From: Mycobacteroides sp. LB1
GTDB lineage: Bacteria > Actinomycetota > Actinomycetes > Mycobacteriales > Mycobacteriaceae
Length of the DNA: 64,000 bases
Reading direction: 5' to 3'
Assembly: GCF_013449725.1 (NCBI RefSeq)
Contig: NZ_JACCFF010000005.1
Span: 124,001 to 188,000, forward strand
Position 1 is the first letter of the stretch. The number at the start of each line of letters is the position of its first letter. Below, in pieces: positions 33,834 to 43,758 of the stretch. The notes under the pieces are model-generated. The model saw nothing but the letters and a program-made list of their open reading frames with translations, was not told the origin of the DNA and did not search any database. A program made the translations under genes and the position numbers.

Positions 33834-35302
33834 TGACCATTCCTCGGCGGCGGCCAGTCAGCGGCACGCGCGCGCAATGCACGGACGATCTCCTTGCCCT
33901 GCAGCGTGACATCGCCCGCACCCATGGTGACCACCAGATCGCCCGGCGCGGCGGCCGAGGCGACCTGTTCGGCCACCGCCGACAAGTCGGGCAGGTAATG
34001 CACCGGAACTCCGGAGATCCGCTCGGCGATCAGCGCGCCGCTGACACCCGGCAGCGGCTGTTCCCGCGCCCCGTACACATCAAGCACAAACACCACGTCC
34101 GCGATGCTCAGCGCGTCGGCGAACTCCGTCGCGAAAGCAGCTGTGCGCGAGTATAAGTGCGGCTGGAAGACGACAACGGAGCGGCCATGCCCCTGCTGCG
34201 CGACGATCCCGGAAACCGCCTGCAACACCGTGCGCACCTCGGTGGGATGGTGCGCGTAGTCGTCGAACACCCGTACCGATTCCACCGATCCCACCAATTC
34301 GAATCGGCGACGCACACCCTCGAATCCGGCCAGCCCGTCCAGCACATCGTCGACGACGGCGCCGATCTCGGCCGCCGCCACCACCGCGGCCAGCGCGTTG
34401 AGCGCCATATGCCGGCCCGGGACCGACAACCGCATGGTGCGCGGGGTGCTCTCGCCCGCCAACTGGATCTGAGCGATGGCCCCGGTGTCCTGGAACTGCC
34501 AATCGCGGAGGCGACCGGCGACCGGGACATCCGCGACGTCAGCCTGCTCGCTGCTGCCGTAACCAAGCACCCGCACACCACGCTCATGGGCCCGGCGGGC
34601 CAACGCGGCGGCACCCGGATCATCCAGGCACACCACCAGGACACCCTCGGGCCCAAGAGTTTCGGTGAACTTGTCAAACACCGCGATGTAGGCCTCGACA
34701 CTGCCGAAATGATCGAGGTGATCGGCTTCGATATTGGTGACCACGATCAGATCGGGCCGGTACTGCAGCAGGGAGCCGTCGCTTTCATCGGCCTCGGCGA
34801 CGAAAACCTGCCCGCTGCCGTGGTGGGCGTTGGTACCGGCTTCGTTGAGCTCACCTCCGACCGCGAAGGACGGGTCGTATTCGCAATGCTGCAGCGCCAC
34901 AATGAGCATGGATGTGGTGCTGGTCTTGCCATGCGTTCCGGTCACCATGAGAGTTCGGTACCCGGTCATCAGGTCCGCCAATACCACCGGACGTAGCAGT
35001 ACCGGTATCCCCCGCCGATTTGCTTCCACCAGTTCGGGATTCGTCTTCGGAATGGCGGCATGAGTAGTGACGACCACGGTGGGACCACCCGGCAGCAGAT
35101 CCAGTGCCGCACCGTCGTGGCCGATGTTGACGAGGGCACCGCGAGCGCGCAGCGCGAGCACTCCGCGCGACTCCTTGGCATCCGAGCCGGATACCTGCGC
35201 TCCCCTGTCCAACAGAATCCTGGCGATACCCGACATTCCGGCGCCACCGATACCGACCATGTGCACGCGACGCAGGTGCTCGGGAAGTGGACTGACGCTC
35301 AT
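33830..35302 (-). CDS. murC: UDP-N-acetylmuramate-L-alanine ligase MurC
   Basis: This 490-residue cytoplasmic ligase adds the first amino acid to UDP-MurNAc. The N-terminal HMVGIGGAGMSGIARIL binds the nucleotide sugar, VTGTHGKTSTTSM is the ATP P-loop and EADESDGSLL lies in the central domain. FDDYAHHPTEV in the C-terminal domain is a strong MurC signature. The length is normal. It overlaps murG by 4 bp (start) and ftsQ by 4 bp (stop), so these three are translated together. Confidence 0.95.
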   Translation of the reverse strand: MSVSPLPEHLRRVHMVGIGGAGMSGIARILLDRGAQVSGSDAKESRGVLALRARGALVNIGHDGAALDLLPGGPTVVVTTHAAIPKTNPELVEANRRGIPVLLRPVVLADLMTGYRTLMVTGTHGKTSTTSMLIVALQHCEYDPSFAVGGELNEAGTNAHHGSGQVFVAEADESDGSLLQYRPDLIVVTNIEADHLDHFGSVEAYIAVFDKFTETLGPEGVLVVCLDDPGAAALARRAHERGVRVLGYGSSEQADVADVPVAGRLRDWQFQDTGAIAQIQLAGESTPRTMRLSVPGRHMALNALAAVVAAAEIGAVVDDVLDGLAGFEGVRRRFELVGSVESVRVFDDYAHHPTEVRTVLQAVSGIVAQQGHGRSVVVFQPHLYSRTAAFATEFADALSIADVVFVLDVYGAREQPLPGVSGALIAERISGVPVHYLPDLSAVAEQVASAAAPGDLVVTMGAGDVTLQGKEIVRALRARAADWPPPRNGQ

Positions 35303-36471
35303 CGCGGGGTGCTCCGTTTCTGAGATCGCTGCTCGCGAGCCACGTCGAGCGCCACCTGAGCCACCTGCCGCGCGGCGTCCGGGTGCCCGGACAACGCGGC
35401 AGCCGAGGTCATCGCGGCGAGCCTGTCGGAATCAGCCATGATCTCGATCACCATGCGCGCCAATGTCTCTCCAGTGAGGTCGCGGTCCGCGACGATAACA
35501 CCGCCCCCGGCGTCGACCACCGGTAGCGCATTGAGCCGCTGTTCACCGTTGCCGATGGGCAGCGGCACGTAGATGGCGGGCAGCCCGACGGCCGAGACCT
35601 CGGCGACGGTCATCGCGCCCGATCGGCATACCGCGATATCTGCCGCCGCATACGCCAGATCCATGCGGTCCAGGTACGGCAATGCGACATAGCGGGGTGC
35701 ATCGGGCTCTGCCCCCGGCGTTCGGCCCGGAAGTTCGACGGAGTTCTTCGGCCCGTGCGCATGCAGCACCGAAACCCCTGCGGCGGCAAGGTCGTTGGCC
35801 GCAGCCGAGACAGCATTGTTCAACGACACCGCCCCCTGGGAACCGCCGAATACCAGCAGCACCAGCGCGTCGTCGTCAAACCCGTAGTGGGCGCGTGCCT
35901 CGTGACGCAACGCGGTGCGGTCCAGCGAGGTGATCGACCCACGAACCGGGACACCGACCACCTCCGCACGCCGCAGTCCCGAATCCGAAACCGCGGACAA
36001 CACGCGCTGCGCTCCGCGCGCCCCGACTCGATTAGCAAGGCCGGCACGTGCGTTCGCCTCATGAATGACCACCGGAATGCGCCTGCGGCGCAGCGGTCCA
36101 CGTCGGGCGGCCAGGTATGCCGGGAGCGCCACGTAGCCGCCGAATCCGATCACCACATCGGCCTCGACATTGTCGAACACCGCCCGCGTCTGCCGAACCG
36201 CCCGGCGCACCCGTACCGGAAGCCGAATCAGATCACCCGTGAGGCGCCGCGGCAGCGGCACCGGGACGATCAGTTCCAGGTCGTAGCCACGGTCGGGCAC
36301 CAGCCGCGTCTCCAGACCGCGCTCGGTACCCAGCGCGGTGATCCGCACCGACGGATCGAGCTCGCGCAACGCATCGGCGACGGCCATGGCCGGCTCAACG
36401 TGACCAGCGGTACCGCCACCGGCCAGCACCACCGAGAGCGGCCGAAAATCATCACTCACCGGAGAGAGCAT
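35299..36471 (-). CDS. murG: MurG, lipid II-forming GlcNAc transferase
   Basis: This 390-residue peripheral membrane GT28 enzyme transfers GlcNAc from UDP-GlcNAc to lipid I. Near the N-terminus VLAGGGTAGHVEPAMAVADAL is the phosphate-binding loop; VIGFGGYVALPAYLAA and VIHEANARAGLANR follow. LVFGGSQGAVSLN starts the C-terminal UDP-binding half, with CRSGAMTVAEVSAVGLPAIYVPLP as the donor motif. A 33-bp gap precedes it after ftsW. It overlaps murC by 4 bp. Confidence 0.95.
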   Translation of the reverse strand: MLSPVSDDFRPLSVVLAGGGTAGHVEPAMAVADALRELDPSVRITALGTERGLETRLVPDRGYDLELIVPVPLPRRLTGDLIRLPVRVRRAVRQTRAVFDNVEADVVIGFGGYVALPAYLAARRGPLRRRRIPVVIHEANARAGLANRVGARGAQRVLSAVSDSGLRRAEVVGVPVRGSITSLDRTALRHEARAHYGFDDDALVLLVFGGSQGAVSLNNAVSAAANDLAAAGVSVLHAHGPKNSVELPGRTPGAEPDAPRYVALPYLDRMDLAYAAADIAVCRSGAMTVAEVSAVGLPAIYVPLPIGNGEQRLNALPVVDAGGGVIVADRDLTGETLARMVIEIMADSDRLAAMTSAAALSGHPDAARQVAQVALDVAREQRSQKRSTPR

Positions 36472-36504
36472 CCTTTCGGTCGGCCGCGGTCACATGGTCA
36501 GTGG

Positions 36505-38064
36505 CTATCGATGGCTTCGGGCTTGTGAGCCCCCGGCCCGGGATTGTTCACGGGAACGACCGCTCGCCCGCGTGCTCGAGGCCTGGCGCACCTGCTGTAC
36601 CTGCCTATGATGCCCTGCGTCGCTGTCGGCGCGTGCACGTGGCTTGCGCTTGGCCTCGGGCTGCCGTTGAGCCGTCCCGGTGCTCTGCCCGGTTGATTTG
36701 GCGCGGAGCCGATCGCGTGCGCTATCGATCCGCGGCGGCACGTACGGTTCCGGCGACGGAAGCCGTAGCAGCCTGTTCATTCGATCACCGGATCCCGCAC
36801 GCAGAGCAGCAACCGCCTCGGGCTCGTGGCGCGCCGCGTTGGCGATCAGTCCGATCATGAAAAGCGCCGTCGCCGTGGCTGTTCCACCCGAGGAGATGAG
36901 CGGCAGCTGGATACCGGTAACGGGAAGCAGCCCGATGACGTATCCGATATTGATGAAGGACTGGCCGATGACCCACATGCCGGCAGTGGCGGTGAGCATC
37001 CGCAGGAAGGGGTCGGCACTGCGCCTGGCGATGCGCATGGCGGTGTAGGCGAACACACCGAACAGTGCGAGCACTCCGAGGCAGCCGACGAAACCGAGCT
37101 CCTCGCCGATGATCGCGAAGATGAAGTCGTTGTGGGCGTTGGGCAGGTAATGCCATTTGGCCGAGCCCTGGCCCAGGCCCTGGCCGAAAAAACCGCCCTG
37201 GGCCAGTGCGAAGCGGGCCTGCCGGGACTGATACCCGGTCGCCTGCGGGTCTGCCGACGGATCCAACCAGGCCTTGACCCGATCGGAGCGATATCCGGCC
37301 GAAACAGCGAGGATGGCCGCCGCCAGCACGGCGGCGACCACCGAACTGAGGAACACCTTCAGCGGCAGCCCGGCGTACCAGAGCAGCGCCAACAAAATGA
37401 TGCTCATGGAGACCGTCTGCCCCAGGTCGGGCTGGATGACGATGAGCACGAGCGCGATCAGCGCAGCGGGCACCAGCGGAACGAGCATCTCGCGCATCGA
37501 TGCCTTCTCCATGCGGCGCGTGGCCAGCAGGTGCGCACCCCAGATCGCGAAGGCGATCTTGGTGAGCTCCGAGGGCTGCATCGACATGCCGCCATAGACG
37601 AACCAACCGCGAGAACCGTTGGAGTACGTGCCGATTCCGGGTACCAGCACCAAGGTGATCAAGACGATGGTAAAGACGAAGGCCGGGAATGAGTACTTGC
37701 GCATCACCCGTATCGGAGTGCGTAGCGCGATGTAGAAACCGACCAGGCCCACGCAGACCCAGAGCACCTGCTTACCGAAGACAGCCCACGCCGATCCGTC
37801 CAGGTCGTAGGACTCGACGCCGGATGCGGACAGCACCATGATGAGGCCGAGAGTGGTCAACAGTGCAGCCGTCGCGACAATTAGATGAAACGACGTCATC
37901 GGCCGGTTCAGCCAGGCACCCAGACGAGTGCGCGCCACCAGCCCGTCGGTCTTGGCGGCGGCGGACTTCTTGGCCGGCGTGCTTGTGGTCTTCGAGGCGG
38001 TGCGGTTCGCAGAACGGAAAATTTTGGTGAAGGGGGCGGTCAGGGTCGACACAGCTCTGGTCAC
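36505..38064 (-). CDS. ftsW: FtsW, septal peptidoglycan polymerase
   Basis: This 519-residue SEDS-family glycosyltransferase has about ten membrane helices. A cytoplasmic Lys/Thr/Ser-rich N-terminus (residues 1-50) is followed by LIVATAALLTTLGLIMVLSASG, then IQPDLGQTVSM with the conserved catalytic Asp region, and a long Arg/Pro-rich C-terminal tail. The long tails are usual in mycobacteria. GTG at 38064 follows the murD TAG directly with no gap. It pairs with PbpB at the septum. Confidence 0.93.
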   Translation of the reverse strand: MTRAVSTLTAPFTKIFRSANRTASKTTSTPAKKSAAAKTDGLVARTRLGAWLNRPMTSFHLIVATAALLTTLGLIMVLSASGVESYDLDGSAWAVFGKQVLWVCVGLVGFYIALRTPIRVMRKYSFPAFVFTIVLITLVLVPGIGTYSNGSRGWFVYGGMSMQPSELTKIAFAIWGAHLLATRRMEKASMREMLVPLVPAALIALVLIVIQPDLGQTVSMSIILLALLWYAGLPLKVFLSSVVAAVLAAAILAVSAGYRSDRVKAWLDPSADPQATGYQSRQARFALAQGGFFGQGLGQGSAKWHYLPNAHNDFIFAIIGEELGFVGCLGVLALFGVFAYTAMRIARRSADPFLRMLTATAGMWVIGQSFINIGYVIGLLPVTGIQLPLISSGGTATATALFMIGLIANAARHEPEAVAALRAGSGDRMNRLLRLPSPEPYVPPRIDSARDRLRAKSTGQSTGTAQRQPEAKRKPRARADSDAGHHRQVQQVRQASSTRASGRSREQSRAGGSQARSHR

Positions 38065-39513
38065 CTAACCGGTAAGTGCGTGCACCGCCGCGGCGAAACG
38101 GTCGCCACGCTCGGAGTACCCGCTGAATTGGTCGAAGGACGCGCCGGCCGGAGCCAGCAGCACGGTGTCGCCAGGCTGGGCCAATGTGCTGGCGTGCCGG
38201 ACAGCCGCGGCCATGACTCGAGTACCCAAATCAGCGCCACCCCCATCCGCCTCATCAGTCACATGAACCACATTTGCCTCTTGCACCTCAGCATCCTCGC
38301 GCGTAACAACGGCAACTACGGGTACATCCGGCGCGTGTCGCGCCAAAGCATCAGCAATCAAGCCTCGATCCCGGCCGATCAGCACAACCGCACCGAGCCG
38401 GTCGGCACAATCGCGCACCAGGTCATCCACCGCTGCTCCCTTGAGCAACCCCCCGGCGATCCAGATGACCCGCGGATAGGCCGCGATGGACGCCGCAGCC
38501 GCATGCGGATTGGTGGCCTTCGAATCATCGACGTAGGCCACCTCTCCGACGCAGGCCACCAGCTCGGCCCGATGCCGGCCCACCTGGAAGGCCCCCAGCG
38601 CCCGGGCAATGGCCTCCGCAGGTGTGCCCACCGCGCGGGCCAACGCGGCGGCCGCCAACGCGTTACGCACTCCGATGGGACCGCCGACTGGCAAATTCGC
38701 CACCTCCGCCAGCGGTATGTCGTCCCCGAACGCCCGGTCCACCAGCCGGCCACCGCGCACCCCGAGCTCACCGGGCGCGGGCTCACCGACGCGGAACCCC
38801 GCCTTGACCGGTGCGGCGGCGCCAGAAAGGAGGTCCGCGGCCACCGCGTCATCGAGACCGACGATCGCGACCTCGCCATCGAGCGCCCTCGCCTTGTCCC
38901 GCGTGTAGGCCGCCATGCCGCCGTGCCAGTCGAGGTGATCCTCGGCCACGTTGAGCACCGCGCCAGCGGCCGGTCGCACCGAGGGGGCCCAATGCAGCTG
39001 GAAGCTCGACAACTCGACGGCGAGGTATTCAACGGGCAGCGCCAGCACGGTAACCACCGGGTCGCCGATGTTCCCGCACAACGCACTGGTGCGGCCCGCT
39101 GCTGTCAGCATGTCGTGGACCATCGCCGTGGTGGTGGTCTTTCCGTTGGTTCCGGTCACCACCAGCCACCGTTTGGGCGTGCCGTATCGGCCGGAAGCGT
39201 CCAGGCGCCAAGCTAATTCGACATCACCCCAGATGGGCAATCCGGCCTGCTGGGCAGCCAGCACGATGGGCGCGGACGGACCGAATCCGGGGCTCACGAT
39301 CACCAAGTCCTGGTCAGCCATGGATTGTTGCGCCTCGGCGGTGGTGAGCGCCACCCGCCCGGCGTCACGGTGGCGCCGCAGGGCTTCCTCATTGTCATCG
39401 CAGACGGTGATGCGCAACGCGTAATCGGCCAGCGCCGCGACAACCGCGTCGCCGGTGACACGCGCACCACAGACCAGAACCTTTGTGCCGCTAGCCAGTT
39501 CCGGGGGAATCAT
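38065..39513 (-). CDS. murD: UDP-MurNAc-L-Ala-D-Glu ligase MurD
   Basis: This 482-residue ligase adds D-Glu to UDP-MurNAc-L-Ala. The N-terminal KVLVCGARVTGDAVVAAL binds UDP, VVTGTNGKTTTTAMVHDML is the ATP loop, NVAEDHLDWHGGM and YVDDSKATNPHAAAASI are Mur-ligase signatures, and LAPAGASFDQFSGYSERGDRF near the C-terminus is typical of MurD. It lies between mraY (6-bp gap) and ftsW (no gap). Length and motifs are complete. Confidence 0.95.
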   Translation of the reverse strand: MIPPELASGTKVLVCGARVTGDAVVAALADYALRITVCDDNEEALRRHRDAGRVALTTAEAQQSMADQDLVIVSPGFGPSAPIVLAAQQAGLPIWGDVELAWRLDASGRYGTPKRWLVVTGTNGKTTTTAMVHDMLTAAGRTSALCGNIGDPVVTVLALPVEYLAVELSSFQLHWAPSVRPAAGAVLNVAEDHLDWHGGMAAYTRDKARALDGEVAIVGLDDAVAADLLSGAAAPVKAGFRVGEPAPGELGVRGGRLVDRAFGDDIPLAEVANLPVGGPIGVRNALAAAALARAVGTPAEAIARALGAFQVGRHRAELVACVGEVAYVDDSKATNPHAAAASIAAYPRVIWIAGGLLKGAAVDDLVRDCADRLGAVVLIGRDRGLIADALARHAPDVPVVAVVTREDAEVQEANVVHVTDEADGGGADLGTRVMAAAVRHASTLAQPGDTVLLAPAGASFDQFSGYSERGDRFAAAVHALTG

Positions 39514-39519
39514 GACCGG

Positions 39520-40599
39520 CTAATCACCGATCGTCGCCAGCCACTCGCCATAGAACAGCGCCAGACCCAACCCGCAGGCGATCGCCGTCAACAACCAGAA
39601 CCGGATGATGACCGTGGTTTCCGCCCACCCCATCAGCTCGAAATGATGATGGAACGGTGCCATTCGGAACACCCGGCGGCCGGTGGTTCGGAATGCCGCG
39701 ATCTGCAGAACCACCGAAACGATCTCGGCGACGAACAGCGCGCCCAGCACCACGGCGAGTAGCTCGGTACGGGTGGTCACCGAGAGGCCGGCGATGATGC
39801 CGCCCAGAGCCAGCGAGCCGGTGTCCCCCATGAAGATCTTGGCGGGCGCGGCGTTCCACCACAGGAAGCCGATGCACGCGCCCGCGGTCGCCGCGGCGAT
39901 CACGGCCAGATCGAGCGGGTCACGCACGTTGTAGCAGGCCACACCAGGATGGGTGGAGCACGCGTTGCGGTACTGCCAGAAGGTGACGATCACATAGGCG
40001 CCCGTCACCATCGCCATACATCCACCGGCCAGGCCGTCGAGGCCGTCGGTGAAATTGACAGCATTGGACCAGGACATCACCAGCAGTACACAGAACAACA
40101 CGAAAACCACTGCGGGCATCGCGACGGTGGCGATCTCGCGTACATAGGACAGCTGCGGACTACCCGGGGTGAGCCCGTCGGTGTTACGGAACTGCAGCAC
40201 CAAAATGCCGAAGACGAGCGCCGACAGTATTTGGCCGACGGTCTTGGAGGTCTTGTTCAGCCCGAGGTTGCGCGCCTTGCGGATCTTGATGAAGTCGTCG
40301 ATGAAACCGACGCCTCCGAGCATGGATGCCAGCAGCAGCACCAGCAGTCCCGAGGCCGACGGCCCTTCGGCGCCGAAGGCGATACCGACCAGGTGCGATC
40401 CGAAGTACCCCGCCCACATCCCGGCCAGAATTGCGACACCGCCCATGGACGGGGTGCCGCGCTTCTTCTGGTGATGCTGTGGACCGTCGTCACGGATCTC
40501 CTGGCCGAAGCCCTGCCGCGAGAACACCCGGATGAGCACCGGGGTAAGCATGATGGAGACCAGGATCGCGATCCCGGCGGCGATGATGATCTGCCTCAT
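39520..40599 (-). CDS. mraY: MraY, phospho-MurNAc-pentapeptide transferase
   Basis: This 359-residue integral enzyme makes lipid I by joining phospho-MurNAc-pentapeptide to the polyprenyl carrier. It has about ten helices; SNAVNFTDGLDGLAGG carries catalytic acids, FMGDTGSLALGG follows, and the MAPFHHHFELMGW His motif is in a cytoplasmic loop. It overlaps murF by 4 bp. The product matches M. tuberculosis MraY (359 residues) in size. The function is essential and the assignment is firm. Confidence 0.96.
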   Translation of the reverse strand: MRQIIIAAGIAILVSIMLTPVLIRVFSRQGFGQEIRDDGPQHHQKKRGTPSMGGVAILAGMWAGYFGSHLVGIAFGAEGPSASGLLVLLLASMLGGVGFIDDFIKIRKARNLGLNKTSKTVGQILSALVFGILVLQFRNTDGLTPGSPQLSYVREIATVAMPAVVFVLFCVLLVMSWSNAVNFTDGLDGLAGGCMAMVTGAYVIVTFWQYRNACSTHPGVACYNVRDPLDLAVIAAATAGACIGFLWWNAAPAKIFMGDTGSLALGGIIAGLSVTTRTELLAVVLGALFVAEIVSVVLQIAAFRTTGRRVFRMAPFHHHFELMGWAETTVIIRFWLLTAIACGLGLALFYGEWLATIGD

Positions 40600-42110
40600 T
40601 GGCTGTCCTCCAAGATGGCGTCGGGACCGCTTCCTCTTCGCGCAAGCAGTTCATCGGCGACTACCCAGAGACCCGCGGACCGCGATGCCTTGACCAGCAC
40701 CACATCGCCCGCGGCGAGTTCATCGGCCAGCAGTATGGCGGCTGCCGCAGGATCGTCCACCAGCACCGCCTCGGACCCCCATGACCCCTCCATCACTGCA
40801 CCCGCATGCATTGCCCGCTGTGACCTCCCGGCTCCGACGACAACTAACCGACTGACATCTAATCGCACAGCGGCCCGTCCGATGCGATCGTGCTCAGATA
40901 TGGCGTCCGGACCCAGCTCGCCCATCTCACCCAGCACCGCCCAGCTGCGACGCGCCTGTTGGCCGTGGCGGGCCATGGAGACCAGGGCCTTCAGCCCTGC
41001 CATCATCGAATCCGGGTTGGCGTTATAGGCGTCGTTGATCACGGTCACGCCGTCCGCGCGGGTGCTCACCTCCATGCGCCGCCGCGACACCGGACCGGCG
41101 TCCGCGAGCGCGGCGGCGACCTGCGCGAGCGTGGCGCCGCATTCCAACGCGACCGCGGCGGCCGCCAGCGCATTGCTCACCTGATGCTCGCCATGCACCG
41201 CCAACTCGACCGGCACCGAGCTTGTTCCGTAGTGCAGGGTGAATCGAGCCCGGGCCAGGTCGTCGACGCTCACCTCGGCCGCCCAGATATCGGCAGGGTT
41301 GTTCACGCTGGTGCGCACCACCCGAGCCGATGTCTTGTGAGCCATCGCAGCCACCGCGGAGTCGTCGGCATTCAGCACCGCCACACCGTCACCCGAAAGC
41401 GATTGCGGTAGTTCACCCTTCGTATCGGCAATGGCCTGGCGGGATCCGAACTCGCCCAGATGAGCCGTGCCGACATTGAGCACAACCCCGATCGACGGCG
41501 GTGCGATGGCGGCCAGGTCCGCAATGTTTCCGGGACGCCGGGCCGAAAGCTCCAGCACCAGGAATTTGGTCGATTCCGTCGCGCGCAGAACCGTCCAGGG
41601 ATGGCCGAGCTCGTTATTGAAGGATCCGGGAGGAGCCACCACCTCGCCGAGCGGGCTGAGTACCGCGGCAATGAGATCCTTTGTCGACGTCTTTCCCGAC
41701 GACCCGGTGACTCCGACGATGCGCAGTCCCTGCGCCGTGAGCCGACGGGCCACCTGAGCCGCCAACGCGGCCGTCGCGGCGAGCACCGCAGCACCCGAAC
41801 CATCCGAATCATGTTCCAGTGCCGACACTTCGGTGCGCGCGACGCCGGTCGGCGACACCACAATGGCGGGCACCCCCACTGGCCTGGCGGCCAGCACGGC
41901 GACTGCCCCGGAGGCGATGGCACCCTCGGCATGGTCGTGCCCGTCGACGCGGGCTCCCGGCAGTGCCAGGAACAACCCGCCCGGACCGATCTCGCGAGAG
42001 TCGAATTCGACGGTGCCGGTGACGCGCGTGTTCCGAGCCTCCTCGAGGCCGATCCCGTCGAGACGCCCACCGACGATCTCGGCGATCTCGGCGATGCTCA
42101 ACTCAATCAT
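40596..42110 (-). CDS. murF: MurF, D-Ala-D-Ala adding ligase
   Basis: This 504-residue ligase attaches D-Ala-D-Ala to the tripeptide, finishing the UDP-MurNAc-pentapeptide. The N-terminal domain has TGTVEFDSREIGPGGLFLAL; the ATP loop is VGVTGSSGKTSTKDL; NDAYNANPDSMMAGLKAL in the C-terminal domain is a clear MurF signature. The start at 42110 overlaps murE by 8 bp and its stop overlaps mraY by 4 bp. The frame is intact and length normal. Confidence 0.95.
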   Translation of the reverse strand: MIELSIAEIAEIVGGRLDGIGLEEARNTRVTGTVEFDSREIGPGGLFLALPGARVDGHDHAEGAIASGAVAVLAARPVGVPAIVVSPTGVARTEVSALEHDSDGSGAAVLAATAALAAQVARRLTAQGLRIVGVTGSSGKTSTKDLIAAVLSPLGEVVAPPGSFNNELGHPWTVLRATESTKFLVLELSARRPGNIADLAAIAPPSIGVVLNVGTAHLGEFGSRQAIADTKGELPQSLSGDGVAVLNADDSAVAAMAHKTSARVVRTSVNNPADIWAAEVSVDDLARARFTLHYGTSSVPVELAVHGEHQVSNALAAAAVALECGATLAQVAAALADAGPVSRRRMEVSTRADGVTVINDAYNANPDSMMAGLKALVSMARHGQQARRSWAVLGEMGELGPDAISEHDRIGRAAVRLDVSRLVVVGAGRSQRAMHAGAVMEGSWGSEAVLVDDPAAAAILLADELAAGDVVLVKASRSAGLWVVADELLARRGSGPDAILEDSQ

Positions 42111-43659
42111 CTATGTTCCCAAGCCCTTCCAGCGCCGCGCGCAGCTCCACCCGGTCGTCGAACGGGACGGTGACCGTGCCCACGCGCTGCCCACTCTCAT
42201 GCCCCTTCCCGGCAACCAACACGGTGTCCCCCGGTTGTGCCCAGCGGGTCGCGTAGTCGATGGCCGCGCGCCGATCCCCGATCTCGACGATCTGCGTAGT
42301 TCCGGCCGATTCCGTTGCACAGGAAAGAATCTCGGCGCGTATCGCGGCCGGTTCCTCATCCCGCGGATTATCGTCGGTAACCACCACGAGATCGGCGAGC
42401 TCCGCAGCGACCTGCCCCATATCGGCACGCTTACCGCGGTCGCGGTTGCCACCCGCACCGAAGACCACGGCAAGCCGGCCCTCGCGGTGCGTGCGCAGGC
42501 TCTCCAGGACGGCGCGCAGTGCGCCGGGCTTGTGGGCGTAGTCAACGACGGCCAGGAAAGGCTGGCCGGCGACCACCGACTCCATGCGGCCCGGCACCCC
42601 GGCGGTGGCGATGCCCGGCGCCGCGGTCGCGGCCGAAACCCCGAGCAGATCCAAGATAGCAACGGCAACAAGACAATTGGCGATATTGTAGTGACCCGGT
42701 AGCGCGATATCGAGTTCTGCGCTGCATTCCGGACCATTCGCAACGAACCGCTGACCGCCGTCGTAGCCCACCGCCACTCCCGAACATATCCAGTCTGCGA
42801 CGGCGCCGGCCTGCGAGCTCACCGTGAGCACCTGGGTGCCACCCGACCGCGCCACATCGGCCATAGCGCGACCGGCGTCGTCGTCGACACAGATAACGGA
42901 ACGCTGCGCCCGCAACGGCGACTCACGCTGGAACAGGCGGGCCTTGGTGGCGAAGTAATCCTCCATATTGGGATGAAAGTCGAGGTGATCTCGCGAAAGA
43001 TTGGTGAACGCCCCCACCGTGAAGTGGGTGCCGTCAACACGGTTGAGCGCCAGCGCATGGCTGGACACCTCCATGACCACGGTGTCCACGCCGCGCTGCA
43101 CCATTTCCGCCAGCAGTTCCTGCAACGCCGGAGCCTCGGGGGTGGTCAGCGCGCTGGGGACATCCTCGCCGTCGATCCGCACCCCGACCGTACCGATCAG
43201 ACCCACCCGTTTCCCGGCTGCCCGCAGACCGGCCTCCACCAGATAGGTGGTGGTGGTCTTGCCAGAGGTTCCGGTGACACCTACCACCCGCAGGTGCCGA
43301 GACGGGTCCCCGTAGACAGTGGCTGCGAGCGTGCCGAGAACCGCACGCGGGATCGGGTGGACCAACACCGCGATATCCGAGCCCTGTTCCCCCAGCAGCC
43401 GGGCTCCGGCCTCGTCCGTGAGCACGGCCGTCGCACCCGCAGCGACTGCCTCGGACGCGAACTGCGCGCCATGCGCACTGCTGCCGGGCAACGCCGCGAA
43501 GAGATCACCCGGGCGAGCGTCCTGTGCCCTGAGCGTGACGCCGGAGACGGTCGTGGCGGCGCCCCCTCCTCGCAGTTCGGCCGATACCAAGGAGGCGAGG
43601 TCGGTGACCGGGTGCGGGCGCGTCAGCGGGAGGAACCGGTGGGTTCCGGATGCCACCAC
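42103..43659 (-). CDS. murE: MurE, UDP-MurNAc-tripeptide synthetase (meso-DAP)
   Basis: This 518-residue ligase adds meso-diaminopimelate to UDP-MurNAc-L-Ala-D-Glu. It shows VSGVTLRAQDARPGDLFAAL, the ATP loop VVGVTGTSGKTTTTYLVEAGL, and the DNPR motif in TDDNPRDEEPA, which distinguishes DAP-adding from Lys-adding enzymes. The carbamylated Lys lies within the central domain. A 99-bp gap separates it from pbpB; in M. tuberculosis several PE/PPE-type genes lie there, so this arrangement is simpler. Confidence 0.94.
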   Translation of the reverse strand: MVASGTHRFLPLTRPHPVTDLASLVSAELRGGGAATTVSGVTLRAQDARPGDLFAALPGSSAHGAQFASEAVAAGATAVLTDEAGARLLGEQGSDIAVLVHPIPRAVLGTLAATVYGDPSRHLRVVGVTGTSGKTTTTYLVEAGLRAAGKRVGLIGTVGVRIDGEDVPSALTTPEAPALQELLAEMVQRGVDTVVMEVSSHALALNRVDGTHFTVGAFTNLSRDHLDFHPNMEDYFATKARLFQRESPLRAQRSVICVDDDAGRAMADVARSGGTQVLTVSSQAGAVADWICSGVAVGYDGGQRFVANGPECSAELDIALPGHYNIANCLVAVAILDLLGVSAATAAPGIATAGVPGRMESVVAGQPFLAVVDYAHKPGALRAVLESLRTHREGRLAVVFGAGGNRDRGKRADMGQVAAELADLVVVTDDNPRDEEPAAIRAEILSCATESAGTTQIVEIGDRRAAIDYATRWAQPGDTVLVAGKGHESGQRVGTVTVPFDDRVELRAALEGLGNIDD

Positions 43660-43758
43660 CTGCGATCACCTCCTGCGTATTGTGCCGCCCCGTGTCCCTC
43701 GGGCGTCAAACGACACTACCGGGCGTGTACGGCCGTCCCCGACCGGATAAGGACGCGC